Below, piece after piece: positions 7,309 to 15,180 of a stretch of DNA of 33,361 bases. The notes beneath the pieces were generated by a model that was not told the DNA's origin, did not search any database, and was given only the letters and a program-made list of their open reading frames with translations. Position 1 is the first letter of the stretch; every line of letters starts with the position of its first letter. Both the position numbers and the translations under genes were made by a program. The stretch spans positions 1 to 33,361 of the forward strand of contig CAMDBU010000058.1 of NCBI GenBank assembly GCA_945889495.1, in the 5' to 3' direction. Source of the stretch: Syntrophobacter sp. SbD2. Lineage in GTDB: Bacteria > Desulfobacterota > Binatia > UBA9968.

Positions 7309-7812
7309 ATGGATGCTGATGCAAAGAAAACCGCGCTGCGGATGATTCCCTACGGGATTTATGTTTTGACGGCGGAAAGTAAGGACGGCAAGGTCGCCGC
7401 TTCCACCGTCAACTGGGTGACGCAGACGGCGTTTGCGCCGCCGCTGGTGGTGGTCGGAGTCAAGACCGATTCGGGTGCCCACGCGATCATCAAGGAATCC
7501 AAAGTTTTCGCCCTCAACATGCTGGGCAAGGATCAGAAGGGCCAGGCGTTTACGTTTTTCAAACCTCTGGAGCGCGACGGCAACACCATCGGCGGCGAAG
7601 CGTTTCGCAAGGGGTCGCTGGGCGCGCCGATCTTGGAAAAGGGCCAGGCCTTCGTCGAGTGCGCGCTGGTGCAGACCGTCGAGATCGGCGATCATTCGGT
7701 GTTCGTCGGCGAAGTGAAAGACGCCGGCGTCGCGGTGGCGCCCGCCGGGCGGCCGGACGACGCGATCTTGGCGATGCGCGATTTGGGCGACAAGGTTTTT
7801 TACGGAGGATAG
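7309..7812 (+). CDS. flavin reductase-like, FMN-binding split-barrel protein
   Basis: 167 residues, the usual size for the flavin reductase-like domain. The N-terminus IPYGIYVLTAESKDGKVAASTVNWVTQTAFAPPLVVVGV (residues about 14-53; key parts are PYGIYVLTA, STVNWVTQ and PPLVVVGV) is the FMN-binding signature. It continues with FALNMLGKDQ and a YGG-type end. Family members bind FMN and reduce free flavin or transfer electrons from NAD(P)H to a partner oxygenase. GAAAGGA precedes the ATG. A VOC-family protein follows 77 nt later, and a small partner oxidoreductase system is possible but not shown. A hairpin (8-bp GC arms) lies just after the stop. Confidence 0.85.
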   Translation: MDADAKKTALRMIPYGIYVLTAESKDGKVAASTVNWVTQTAFAPPLVVVGVKTDSGAHAIIKESKVFALNMLGKDQKGQAFTFFKPLERDGNTIGGEAFRKGSLGAPILEKGQAFVECALVQTVEIGDHSVFVGEVKDAGVAVAPAGRPDDAILAMRDLGDKVFYGG

Positions 7813-7829
7813 CGCGCGCTTGCGCGCGC
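7812..7829 (+). repeat. GC-only hairpin after the flavin reductase gene
   Basis: GCGCGCGC-TT-GCGCGCGC: two 8-bp complementary arms with a 2-nt centre, starting at the last bases of the stop codon. No T-tract follows, so it is not a typical intrinsic terminator; it may be a pause site or mRNA end stabiliser. Directly after it comes a short run of GTTCAAGG-like direct repeats (about 7833-7862). Confidence 0.6.
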
Positions 7830-7889
7830 GCCGTTCAAGGGTTCAAAAGTTCAAGGTTCAACGTCGGAATTACAGAATAGGAGATTCCA

Positions 7890-8258
7890 ATGGCTAAAAT
7901 TAGACATATCGCTTACCGCGCCGAGAATGTGGATGAGATGGCGAAGTTTTTTGTCGACGCCATGGGCATGACGTTGATCCAGAAGCGCAAGAACAACGCC
8001 ATCGACCTGAGCGACGGCGACGTCAACATCACCGTGCTGCCGCTGGCTGCCGGCATGGGCGGCAAGTCCGGCATCGACCATATCGGCTTCTCGGTGGCCA
8101 ACGACCAAGAACAGTTTCAAAAATTGGAAGCCGCCGGCGCCACCAAAGCTGGCGCGGTGAATCTCGGCACCGCCTACTACGAGGACAAGTACAAAGGGCC
8201 AGAAGGCATCATCGTCGACGTCGGCCACTGGCAAGGCGCGGCGCCGGTGAAAGAATAG
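7890..8258 (+). CDS. VOC-family (glyoxalase/dioxygenase superfamily) protein
   Basis: 122 residues forming one VOC module of two beta-alpha-beta-beta-beta units. Metal-ligand positions are His6 (KIRHIAYRA), His64 or so (GIDHIGFSV) and a Glu in KGPEGIIVDVG near the C-terminus, so a divalent metal site of the H-H-E type is plausible. Proteins of this family include glyoxalase I, methylmalonyl-CoA epimerase, extradiol dioxygenases and antibiotic-binding proteins. AGGAG sits 6 nt before the ATG. It lies 77 nt downstream of the flavin reductase-like gene; a single terminator follows at 8348. Specific activity cannot be called. Confidence 0.85.
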   Translation: MAKIRHIAYRAENVDEMAKFFVDAMGMTLIQKRKNNAIDLSDGDVNITVLPLAAGMGGKSGIDHIGFSVANDQEQFQKLEAAGATKAGAVNLGTAYYEDKYKGPEGIIVDVGHWQGAAPVKE

Positions 8259-8347
8259 GCAGTAGGCACGAGGCAACAGGCAATAGTTGGGGAAAGGATT
8301 TCGCCCCAACGAAATTTCAATCAGCCATGGTTGGCGAGATTGGTAGG

Positions 8348-8374
8348 GGGCGCAGCATGCTGCGCCCTTTTTTT
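8348..8374 (+). terminator. strong intrinsic terminator downstream of the VOC gene
   Basis: A perfect 20-bp palindrome (GGGCGCAGCATGCTGCGCCC, effective 4-nt loop) is followed immediately by seven T. It ends the plus-strand group that includes the flavin reductase and VOC genes. Confidence 0.88.
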
Positions 8375-8393
8375 ATCGTTAGCTGATTGTCGA

Positions 8394-8422
8394 GTTACGC
8401 TGCGCTAACCCGGCCTACGGGC
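8394..8422 (+). repeat. dispersed palindromic intergenic repeat, copy 1
   Basis: A 29-bp unit beginning GTTACGCTGCGCTAACCC and ending CCTACGGGC. A second copy at 9113-9141 differs at two positions (GG versus AA in the middle). The first part is a near palindrome able to form a hairpin. Such units are common, non-coding, REP-like repeats in many proteobacterial genomes. Confidence 0.75.
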
Positions 8423-8452
8423 GGAACGGCAGATCGCGGATGGACTTTATAG

Positions 8453-8479
8453 GTCGGCTTAGCGTAAGCGTAAGCCGAC
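8453..8479 (+). repeat. palindromic intergenic repeat (GTCGGCTTA arms)
   Basis: Perfect 9-bp arms GTCGGCTTA and TAAGCCGAC flank a 9-nt centre (GCGTAAGCG). It lies 31 nt after repeat copy 1 and 94 nt before the secreted-protein gene. The centre repeats the GCGTAA motif, as in composite REP elements. Confidence 0.7.
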
Positions 8480-8572
8480 ATCCCCGCCGCCGCCCGATTG
8501 ACTCGTCCCCGCCATTGGCGATAGAAGCGGTGCACGTCCAAATCCACCATTGAGAGAAAAGGGGTAATAACC

Positions 8573-9001
8573 ATGTTTAATCAACTAACCCAAAGGCGCG
8601 CCAAGTGCTTCATCGCGGCGGCGATGCTCCTGACTGTTGCCACGTTCGCCACCTCGCTGGCCTTCGCAAAGATTTCCTTAAATACCATCGACCCGGTCGC
8701 GATCGTCGCCGACCACGGCCGCCATCTGATCGTCACCGGTCCGATCATCTGCACGGCGGGCGAGCGGGCGTATGTGCGCGTGACCGTGACCCAGCGCACC
8801 AGCGGCGCGGTGGCCGAGGGCAACAGCTTTGTCACCTGCACCGGCGCACTCCAACAATGGGAAGTCCACGCGCTGACCCAAGGCGCGGCGAGCTTCACGC
8901 CAGGGGCGGCCACGGCGGTGGGGCTCGGCAGCACGAGTGCCCGGGGAAAAGCTAACGACGCGCACCAGTGGCTGGTCAATGTCACGCTGGTGGAAGAGTA
9001 G
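8573..9001 (+). CDS. small secreted protein of unknown function
   Basis: 142 residues. A signal peptide is evident (basic RRAK, then CFIAAAMLLTVATFATSLAFA, about residues 9-32, likely cleavage after AFA). The mature part is rich in Thr, Val and Ala with alternating beta pattern (AYVRVTVTQRTSG) and two cysteines (in IICTAG and VTCTG) that could form a disulfide, suggesting a small beta-sandwich. It resembles in layout the secreted proteins annotated DUF6299-like in other bacteria, but this is weak. AAAAGGGG precedes the ATG. It stands alone between repeat-rich spacers. Function unknown. Confidence 0.72.
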   Translation: MFNQLTQRRAKCFIAAAMLLTVATFATSLAFAKISLNTIDPVAIVADHGRHLIVTGPIICTAGERAYVRVTVTQRTSGAVAEGNSFVTCTGALQQWEVHALTQGAASFTPGAATAVGLGSTSARGKANDAHQWLVNVTLVEE

Positions 9002-9015
9002 GGGAGTGGGGAAAA

Positions 9016-9086
9016 TAACCACGAAAAACACGAAAGGCACGAAAGTCGGAAATTCCTTTTCGTGTGTTTCGTGCTTTTCGTGGTTA
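9016..9086 (+). repeat. 71-bp imperfect inverted repeat (ACCACGAAAAACACGAAA arms)
   Basis: Left arm 9016-9044 (starting TAACCACGAAAAACACGAA) pairs with right arm 9057-9086 (ending CTTTTCGTGGTTA). The arms contain short CACGAA repeats. It lies in the convergent spacer between the secreted-protein gene and the aldehyde dehydrogenase and could form a long hairpin in either transcript. Copies of this kind of element are common in related genomes. Confidence 0.75.
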
Positions 9087-9112
9087 AAGAATCTTCGCCG
9101 ATCGGATGTTGG

Positions 9113-9141
9113 GTTACGCTGCGCTAACCCAACCTACGGGC
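9113..9141 (+). repeat. dispersed palindromic intergenic repeat, copy 2
   Basis: Same 29-bp unit as 8394-8422 with two differences (27 of 29 identical). It lies 26 bp after the 71-bp inverted repeat and 18 bp before the end of the aldehyde dehydrogenase gene. Confidence 0.75.
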
Positions 9142-9159
9142 CTACTGGGATGTGAAACC

Positions 9160-10629
9160 TTACCTGGTCATCGAGCGTTCGGCTTTGCCGGAGTAGTTGA
9201 TAAACACGGTCTTCAGCTCGGTGAAGAAATTCAAGCCTTCCTCGGCCATCTCGCGGTCGCCGACGCCGGTGGACTTGATGCCGCCGAAGGGGAGCTGGGC
9301 TTCGCCGCCGATGGTGGCCTCGTTGACGTGGACCATGCCGGTTTCGACTTCGTCGACGAACTTCATGATGGTGTCGATGTTTTCGGTGAAGATCGAGGTC
9401 GTCAGGCCGTATTCCACTCCATTGGCGTAGCGCAGCGCTTCGTCCAAATTCTTTGCTGTCGCGACGGACAACACCGGGCCGAAGATTTCTTCTTTGAAAA
9501 TTCTCATCGCCGGGACGACGTTGTCGAAGATGGTCGGTTCGATGAAGTAGCCTTGCGTTAATTGCTCGGGCCGCTTGCCGCCGAGAATTAACTTGCCGCC
9601 TTCCTGCTCGCCGATTTCGATATACTTTAACACCGTCTGCCATTGCTGGTTGTCGACCACCGGGCCCATGTCGGTGCTTTCGTCGAGACCGGCGCCGATT
9701 TTGATTTTCTTGGCGCCCTCGACCAAGCGATCGAGCAACGCTTGTTTGACGTCGGGATGGACGATCACCCGCGAGGTTGCCGTGCAGCGTTGACCGGTGG
9801 AGCCGAAGGCGCCGCCGTGGATCGCCAAGGCGGCTTTGTCGAGGTCAGCGTCGGCCATGACTATGACGGCGTTCTTGCCGCCCATCTCGCAGGTGACTTT
9901 GGCGCCGCGTTCGGCGCATTTGACGTAGAGCGCGGCGCCGACTTCGTTGGATCCGGTGAACGAGATGGCTCGCAGTTCCTTGGCGTTGACCATCGCCGCG
10001 CCGACCTCGGGGCCGTTGCCGACCAGCATGTTGAAGACGCCGGCGGGCATGCCCGCTTCTTGATAAATCTCGGTCATCAGCGCGGCGGTGGCCGGCGTGA
10101 GTTCGGATGGTTTGAAGATCACCGTGTTGCCGGCGACCAATGCCGGCGCGCTTTTCCACACTGGGATAGCCCAGGGAAAATTCCACGGCGCGATCAAGCC
10201 GACGACGCCGAGGGGCTGGCGGACGGTGTAGGTGAAAGTGTCGCGCGCTTCCGACGGCAAGGTCTTGCCGTGCAGACGAAAGCCTTCGCCGGCGTAATAT
10301 TCCAATAGCGAGATGCCTTTCATCACTTCGCCCTTGGCTTCTTTCAAAATTTTGCCTTCTTCGCGGGTCAGCGTGCGGGCGATCTCGTCGGCGCGGCGCC
10401 GGGCGATTTCGGCGGCGCGCCAGATCACCCGGCCGCGCTCCGGACCCGGAGTCTTGCGCCACGCCGGAAACGCGGCTTGCGCCGCCTCGATGGCTTTGCC
10501 CACATCGACCGCGCTGGCGTAGGGGAATTCGGCGATGACATCACTGATGTCGGCGGGATTGATGTTGCGGCCGATCTCTTTGCCGCTGGGTTGATACCAT
10601 TGGCCGTTGACGTAGGAGCCGGTGTTCAT
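9160..10629 (-). CDS. NAD(P)+-dependent aldehyde dehydrogenase
   Basis: 489 residues when started at the ATG at 10629 ([11 protein letters not shown]), which has GAGG upstream; a longer frame to 10671 adds 14 unlikely residues. All ALDH landmarks are present: [10 protein letters not shown] with Asn150, the cofactor [16 protein letters not shown] (GxxxxG), CEMGGKNA with general base Glu248, [12 protein letters not shown] with nucleophile Cys282, [10 protein letters not shown] and [12 protein letters not shown]. It oxidises an aldehyde to a carboxylate in the cytoplasm. It most resembles the alpha-ketoglutarate semialdehyde/succinate semialdehyde-type branch, but the substrate is not determined by what is visible. 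It is separated from the upstream operon by an 80-bp repeat element. Confidence 0.93.
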   Translation of the reverse strand: MNTGSYVNGQWYQPSGKEIGRNINPADISDVIAEFPYASAVDVGKAIEAAQAAFPAWRKTPGPERGRVIWRAAEIARRRADEIARTLTREEGKILKEAKGEVMKGISLLEYYAGEGFRLHGKTLPSEARDTFTYTVRQPLGVVGLIAPWNFPWAIPVWKSAPALVAGNTVIFKPSELTPATAALMTEIYQEAGMPAGVFNMLVGNGPEVGAAMVNAKELRAISFTGSNEVGAALYVKCAERGAKVTCEMGGKNAVIVMADADLDKAALAIHGGAFGSTGQRCTATSRVIVHPDVKQALLDRLVEGAKKIKIGAGLDESTDMGPVVDNQQWQTVLKYIEIGEQEGGKLILGGKRPEQLTQGYFIEPTIFDNVVPAMRIFKEEIFGPVLSVATAKNLDEALRYANGVEYGLTTSIFTENIDTIMKFVDEVETGMVHVNEATIGGEAQLPFGGIKSTGVGDREMAEEGLNFFTELKTVFINYSGKAERSMTR

Positions 10630-10726
10630 GGGGGCCTCGCGGTGAAGGGCGAAATTAATTTCCGCCGTCAAGTGAATTAGCTGTATTTAGCACAGTGGAA
10701 GCTCATGCTGTGCGCTTCGCGTAAGT

Positions 10727-10806
10727 CCGTCATTCCCGTGAAAACGGGAATCCAGGTTTGTTCTGCGTCGAATTAGCCTGGATACCCGCCGGCGCGGGAA
10801 TGACGG
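10727..10806 (+). repeat. 80-bp inverted repeat element (CCGTCATTCCCG family)
   Basis: Left arm 10727-10756 begins CCGTCATTCCCGTGAAAACG and right arm 10777-10806 is its near reverse complement, ending GGGAATGACGG. Each arm holds its own small hairpin (CCCGT-gaaa-ACGGG and CCCGCCGGCGCGGG). This is a widespread proteobacterial intergenic element, probably a non-autonomous mobile or REP-type repeat. It lies between the aldehyde dehydrogenase and the binding-protein gene. Confidence 0.82.
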
Positions 10807-10858
10807 ATGGGGGTTAGGACTGCCGCATGTGAGGTTCGTTAGTTCTAGTGGAACAGGA

Positions 10859-11908
10859 TCAGAACGACGACCGTTTAGTCATGTCGCGCATAATCGTGCG
10901 CCATTTGCTTTCCAGCGTGTCGATCTGCTCCGCGGTCATGCCATGTTCGGGGTACCAGCGTTTGAAGCCATACTCTTTGGTCGGATTGCCGTATTCATAT
11001 TCTTCGAGCACCTTCTGGCCGCCGGGGCCGAGGATGAAGTCGGCTAGCAGCAAGGCTGCGTTGGGATGCGGCGATTTCAACAGCACCGCGGTGGAGCCGG
11101 AGTTGGCCGGCACCACGTCCATGGGAATCCATTCGATCGGCGCGCCGGCTTTGAGCGAGACTTCCACATGGTTACGGAAGGTCGTCGGCGAGACGACGAC
11201 TTCGCCGGAGATCACCATGTCGAGCAGGGCGCGGCCGGAGACGTTGTGCACCGATGGATTCAACGCGCGCAATTTTTTGACATACTCCTCGCCCTTGAAC
11301 TTGAGCATGGCGCCGACCACCGTGACGCCGGTGTCGCTGCCGGCGAAGGAAATCTTGTCTTTCAGTTCTGGCCGCAGCAAACCTTCGTAGTTTTTCGGGG
11401 CGAGATTTTTCGGAATTAACTTCGTGTTGTAAGCGAGGCCGATATGGGACTCGCGGTCGATCGCCCAGTAGACCAAGCCGTTGGGCGCCTTTTCTTTGAC
11501 GTGATCGGGATACTTGGCGATGGTCGAGAAATAGTACGGCACCAGCCATTTGTTATCTTTCAACAGCTTCAACAGCGGGATGGTGGTCTCCATGGTGTCG
11601 GCGATGTAGCGCTGCGCTTGCGACTCGGCCAAGATGCGCGCGCTCATCTCCTGGCGCGTGGCGCGGTAGGACTCGACTTGCACGCCGGGATACTTGGCTT
11701 CATAAGCGGCGGCGAGTTTTTTGTACGAGTCGCCGGCCAGCGAGGTGTACCAAGTGACCTTGCCTTCCGCCTTGGCGCCGGCGTAGAGCATCTTCTCGCG
11801 GTCGGGCTTGTTGTAAGCCGCCAACTGTTCGGTGGTCATCTTGGCTTGGCCCCAGGCCGAGCTTGCGAGGCCAAGAGCAATTAGAAATATTCCAACAATG
11901 AATTGCAT
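10859..11908 (-). CDS. extracellular solute-binding protein, Fe3+-type (AfuA/FbpA family)
   Basis: 349 residues from the ATG at 11908, which is preceded by AAAGGAG with 7-nt spacing; a TTG two codons earlier is less likely. The signal peptide (FIVGIFLIALGLASSAWG) ends near residue 21. The mature protein has the class-I Fe/organic acid binding layout: GKVTWYTSLAGDSYKKLAAAYEAKYPGV near 50-77 (key parts VTWYTS and AYEAKYPG) and ADFILGPGGQKVLEEY near the C-terminus. Such proteins bind ferric ion, spermidine, phosphonate or small acids in the periplasm. No permease or ATPase is adjacent. It lies 12 nt downstream of the metallo-beta-lactamase-fold gene. Ligand unknown. Confidence 0.85.
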   Translation of the reverse strand: MQFIVGIFLIALGLASSAWGQAKMTTEQLAAYNKPDREKMLYAGAKAEGKVTWYTSLAGDSYKKLAAAYEAKYPGVQVESYRATRQEMSARILAESQAQRYIADTMETTIPLLKLLKDNKWLVPYYFSTIAKYPDHVKEKAPNGLVYWAIDRESHIGLAYNTKLIPKNLAPKNYEGLLRPELKDKISFAGSDTGVTVVGAMLKFKGEEYVKKLRALNPSVHNVSGRALLDMVISGEVVVSPTTFRNHVEVSLKAGAPIEWIPMDVVPANSGSTAVLLKSPHPNAALLLADFILGPGGQKVLEEYEYGNPTKEYGFKRWYPEHGMTAEQIDTLESKWRTIMRDMTKRSSF

Positions 11909-11920
11909 CGACAATCTCCT

Positions 11921-12853
11921 TTAGTAACCGGTTTCCATTAGCTGGTTATAGAAAAGTTTGTAAAAATTCCGCAGCCGCTCGGGCCGGGTGTAGTGGGCGA
12001 ACTCCTGGGGTATTTTGAATTCCTTTTCGATCTGCTCCAAGCTCTTGCCCGCCGCGATCATCTTGGCGACCTCATCGCGCATGACGACGAAATAGCGTTT
12101 CTGCTCTTCCAAATCCTTCACACCCCGGCCGATATGGGCCGGGCCGTGACCGGGAATGTAAGTGTCGACGGGCAGGTGGCGCGTCATGATGTTGTCGAGG
12201 ATCTGAATCCAGCCTTTGACGTTGGAATAAAATATTTCCCCCGACTCGCCCTGGCCGAGATGAATCTCGGTGTCGAGCAGATCGCCCATCAGCATGACCC
12301 GCTTCTGCGGAATATAAACCGTCAAATCGCCGGTGCTATGGCCGCGCCCTTCGGGGGTGATCTGAAAGGTCAGGCCGCCCAAGTAAATCGTCGTCGGCGC
12401 TTCGATGCCGATGTCGGGTTGGCCCAAGTCGCCGAGTTTGTAGGCGGCAAAGCGCGGGTCGGTGGAATTTTTCCGTTCGTTGAAATCCTTCAACTCCTGC
12501 ATCTGAAAATCATGAATCTGATTTTTCGTGCCGATCCAGATCGGTTTGTCATCGCGGAAATGCATGGAGCCGGTGGCATGGTCGCCGGCGCTGTGCGAAG
12601 TGATGAGATATTTGACTTTTTTGTCGGTGCTCTTGCGGATAAACGCCAGGGTTTGGTCGGCGCTGTCGATGGCGAAGTCGAACACCACCACGCCGTCGTT
12701 GGTAAACACCACCGTGGCATTACCCGAGCCGCCGGAGTGCTGCATCATGTAGACGCCCTCGGCGATTTTCACCGGGGTCAGCCGCACCGGCGCGGCGGCG
12801 CCCATGGTTAGACAAGCGATGGCGAGTAGCAGCAAGGGCAATTTGAATTTCAT
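11921..12853 (-). CDS. metallo-beta-lactamase-fold hydrolase, exported, with a variant zinc motif
   Basis: 310 residues with a signal peptide (residues 3-21). The MBL core is clear: VFTNDGVVVFDF, the motif-2 region SHSAGDH (residues 86-92), GRGHSTGD with His172, LMGDLLD with Asp191 and YIPGHGP with His236. The canonical HxHxDH is here His87-Ser-Ala89-Gly-Asp91-His92, so the second zinc-1 histidine is replaced by Ala. This may weaken or change metal binding. AAAGGAAG precedes the ATG. It is 33 nt downstream of the lyase gene and 12 nt upstream of the binding-protein gene, so it is in a three-gene operon. Substrate unknown; quinoprotein-associated or lactonase-like members are the nearest guess. 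Confidence 0.85.
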   Translation of the reverse strand: MKFKLPLLLLAIACLTMGAAAPVRLTPVKIAEGVYMMQHSGGSGNATVVFTNDGVVVFDFAIDSADQTLAFIRKSTDKKVKYLITSHSAGDHATGSMHFRDDKPIWIGTKNQIHDFQMQELKDFNERKNSTDPRFAAYKLGDLGQPDIGIEAPTTIYLGGLTFQITPEGRGHSTGDLTVYIPQKRVMLMGDLLDTEIHLGQGESGEIFYSNVKGWIQILDNIMTRHLPVDTYIPGHGPAHIGRGVKDLEEQKRYFVVMRDEVAKMIAAGKSLEQIEKEFKIPQEFAHYTRPERLRNFYKLFYNQLMETGY

Positions 12854-12886
12854 CGAGTCGCTTCCTTTGACGTTGCGCCCAATCGG

Positions 12887-13771
12887 TTATTGGATCATGC
12901 CCAACGACTTCGCCATATCGATGGTTCGCCGGGCGCGCTCGACGATCGGCCGGTCGATGAGCTGGCCGCCGAAGGCAATCGACCCGTCGCCGCGGGCGTT
13001 GGCTTCTTCGAATGCTTGCAGGACTTTTTGGCAGTAGTCGATTTCCGCCGCGGTGGGGCTGAAGACAGTATTGATGGCGTCCACCTGCGACGGATGGATG
13101 CACGACATCGCCGAGTAGCCCAGCTGGCGCGACTGCTTGGCGAAGCCGTGCAGGCCGGCGCTGTCGTTCAAGTCGACCCAGACGCCGTCGACGGCTTGGA
13201 CATGAGCGGCGGCGGCGGCGACGACGATGGCCGAGCGGGCGTAGATCAGGTCGCGCGCTTCGCCTTCGCGGATCGCCGGCAGGCCGATCTCGCGGCCAAA
13301 GTCCTCGGCGCCGAAAATAATCCCGACGTTGCGCGCCGAGGCGGCGGCGATGGCCGGCGCGTTGAACAGACCTTTGGGGCTTTCGATGGCGATCAGCAAG
13401 CGCACGCTGCCCTTGGCCATGCCGTTCTTCGGTTCCATTTCGTTGAGCCGGGCATCGACCTGCTTCACATCGTCGACGGTGTCGACCTTGGGGCAGACCA
13501 GACCTTCCAAACCGGGGCGGACCACCGCCGCCAGGTCGGCTTCCATCCATTGATGGCCGATGGAGTTGATGCGCACGTAGCGCGCCGGCGCGCCGGCCGC
13601 TTTGGCGCGGCCCAGGGAGTCGCCGATGTTTTTGCGCGCCGAGTCTTTTTCATTGGGCGCGACGCCGTCTTCGATATCCAACATGATCGCGTCGGCGTTC
13701 AAGCTGAGCGCCTTGTCGATCATCTTTTGCCGGTGGCCGGGCACGAACATCCACGAGCGAATCAGGTCCAT
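12887..13771 (-). CDS. HpcH/HpaI aldolase / citrate lyase beta-like CoA-ester lyase
   Basis: 294 residues, the usual length, from the ATG at 13771; AAGGAG lies 9 nt upstream and argues against the earlier ATG at 13780, which touches it. The CitE-like fold is seen in RSWMFVPGHRQKM (Arg at the start of beta1), DAIMLDIEDGV, YVRIN (Arg67), LLIAIESPKG with Glu130, and FGAEDFGREIGL with Asp157, the Mg2+ ligands. These enzymes cleave or form C-C bonds in CoA esters such as citramalyl-, malyl- or beta-methylmalyl-CoA. It heads the operon with the MBL and binding-protein genes. With the MaoC hydratase and CoA-transferase 3-4 kb away it could complete a dicarboxylate route, but that link is inferred. 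Confidence 0.9.
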   Translation of the reverse strand: MDLIRSWMFVPGHRQKMIDKALSLNADAIMLDIEDGVAPNEKDSARKNIGDSLGRAKAAGAPARYVRINSIGHQWMEADLAAVVRPGLEGLVCPKVDTVDDVKQVDARLNEMEPKNGMAKGSVRLLIAIESPKGLFNAPAIAAASARNVGIIFGAEDFGREIGLPAIREGEARDLIYARSAIVVAAAAAHVQAVDGVWVDLNDSAGLHGFAKQSRQLGYSAMSCIHPSQVDAINTVFSPTAAEIDYCQKVLQAFEEANARGDGSIAFGGQLIDRPIVERARRTIDMAKSLGMIQ

Positions 13772-13851
13772 TGCGAGCATCTCCTTGGTCGAATTTTGTA
13801 CCTGATGGGGCGGGCAATGTCTATCGGCGCGGCGGCGCTTCAGCTTCAAGA

Positions 13852-13915
13852 AGAGATCTCTCACTGCGTTCGAGATGACAGCTGCCTCTCATTTCGACCC
13901 TTGGGAGAAATCTCT
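13852..13915 (+). repeat. 64-bp inverted repeat (AGAGATCTCTCAC arms)
   Basis: Left arm 13852-13880 (AGAGATCTCTCACTGCGTTC...) pairs with right arm ending AGAAATCTCT at 13915, the middle being GATGACA...TCATTTCG. It lies in the divergent spacer between the lyase operon and the MFS gene. It is a common dispersed intergenic element type. Confidence 0.65.
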
Positions 13916-13965
13916 TTCGTCATTCGGTTGAACCGGGAAAACTTTTAGCCAATAACTGGTGCGAT

Positions 13966-15168
13966 ATGAAACTCAGTACCTTCAAACTTCTGGTGCCGAT
14001 CGTCGCGGTGACTATCCAGAGCAACTCTTCATCGACGGTGATCCCGCCCTATCTCGATCACATGCGCATTCCGGTGGCGCTCATCGGCACGTTGATTTCA
14101 CTGGGACCGATCTTCGCGCTGATGGCGCGGCTGCCGATCGGTATGCTCTACCAGCGCGGCAAGGCGCGTTGGCTGGTGTCGCTGGCGATCCTGGCGATGG
14201 GGCTGACCAATTATTGTTACAGCTTTGCCACCAGCAGCTGGTCCTTCGCCGTGGTCCATTGTCTCAATGGCTTCGCCTACAGCGCGGTGACGACGCTCTA
14301 CATGGCGTTCTATGTCGATTCTCTTTCACCTGATGAAAATCGTAATCACGCCATGGGCTACTACGTCGGCTGTTTAGCCGTCGGCTATTCAACGGGGAAT
14401 TTCTTGGGCGGCTGGATCGCCGACCATTGGGGTTATCCCTGGACCTTTCAGTTGGGCGCGCTCTTGTCCTTTGTCGCCGTCGCTTTGCTGTGGTTCTTGC
14501 ACGGTCCGAGCGGGGAAGCCGCGGCCCAGGGCAAGGCCAAAGAAACCGCGAAACTCAGCCTGCGCGAATCGGGCCGAGCGTTGCTCGAACCGCAGTTGGC
14601 GACGGTGGTCTTGGTCGCGCTGTTTCTAAATCTTCTCCATCAAATGGGCGGTGTTTTCATCTCGCTTTACGGCCTGGGCGTGGGTATGACTTTGACCCAG
14701 ATCGGCGTCATCCGCGCGGCCTACGCCGGCTGCAACGCGGTCACCCGGCCGATCAGCGGCCATGTGGTCAACAAGGTCGGTCACAAGGGATTGTCCTATT
14801 TCGGCTTGCCGCTGCAAGCCTTTATTTTAATGCTGGTGCCGCTGTTCACCGGCTTCGGCACGATCATCGCGGTCTACGTCGCCTCAGGCTTCATGCGCGC
14901 CATCGTGCTGGTCGCCAACGCCGTCGGCTTAGTCCAAGACGTGCCGGAGACCAAAGTGCGGCGCGGTTTGGCGTCGGGTGTTTACAACGCCGCCGGCGAC
15001 CTGGGCAACATCATGGGCCCGTCCATCGGTGGCCTCATCGCCCACGCCACCGGCATCGCCAGCGTGTTCGTCATCGGCTCGTTGGGGTCGACGGCGCTGT
15101 TTTTGGTCGGGGTTCTCTTGGTGCGGCGGATGGGGGCGAAAGGTCAAGGTCCAGCGTCTGGGGTCTAG
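13966..15168 (+). CDS. MFS transporter
   Basis: 400 residues with 12 predicted membrane helices in two six-helix halves, split by a polar loop near residues 185-200 (EAAAQGKAKETAKL). The A-motif-like loop after helix 2 is LPIGMLYQRGKARWLV, typical of the major facilitator superfamily, with a related loop in the second half (VVNKVGHKG). The N-terminal helix is preceded by MKLSTFKL. No ribosome binding site of any strength is seen. The substrate is not predictable; sugar, organic acid or drug efflux all remain possible. The gene is divergent from the lyase operon across a 64-bp repeat and convergent with the acyl-CoA dehydrogenase. Confidence 0.85.
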   Translation: MKLSTFKLLVPIVAVTIQSNSSSTVIPPYLDHMRIPVALIGTLISLGPIFALMARLPIGMLYQRGKARWLVSLAILAMGLTNYCYSFATSSWSFAVVHCLNGFAYSAVTTLYMAFYVDSLSPDENRNHAMGYYVGCLAVGYSTGNFLGGWIADHWGYPWTFQLGALLSFVAVALLWFLHGPSGEAAAQGKAKETAKLSLRESGRALLEPQLATVVLVALFLNLLHQMGGVFISLYGLGVGMTLTQIGVIRAAYAGCNAVTRPISGHVVNKVGHKGLSYFGLPLQAFILMLVPLFTGFGTIIAVYVASGFMRAIVLVANAVGLVQDVPETKVRRGLASGVYNAAGDLGNIMGPSIGGLIAHATGIASVFVIGSLGSTALFLVGVLLVRRMGAKGQGPASGV

Positions 15169-15180
15169 GGTTAACAGGAT

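Noticed and set aside
7833-7862. GTTCAAGG direct repeats considered as a CRISPR seed
   Set aside because: Units are 8-10 bp, uneven and without spacers; only simple local duplication.
11993-12811. A 272-codon plus-strand open frame
   Set aside because: Mirror of the metallo-beta-lactamase-fold gene; no start signal or motif.
12890-13948. A 352-codon plus-strand open frame
   Set aside because: It is the mirror of the HpcH/HpaI lyase gene; composition is His/Asp/Gly-rich with no family motif, while the minus strand has all lyase motifs.
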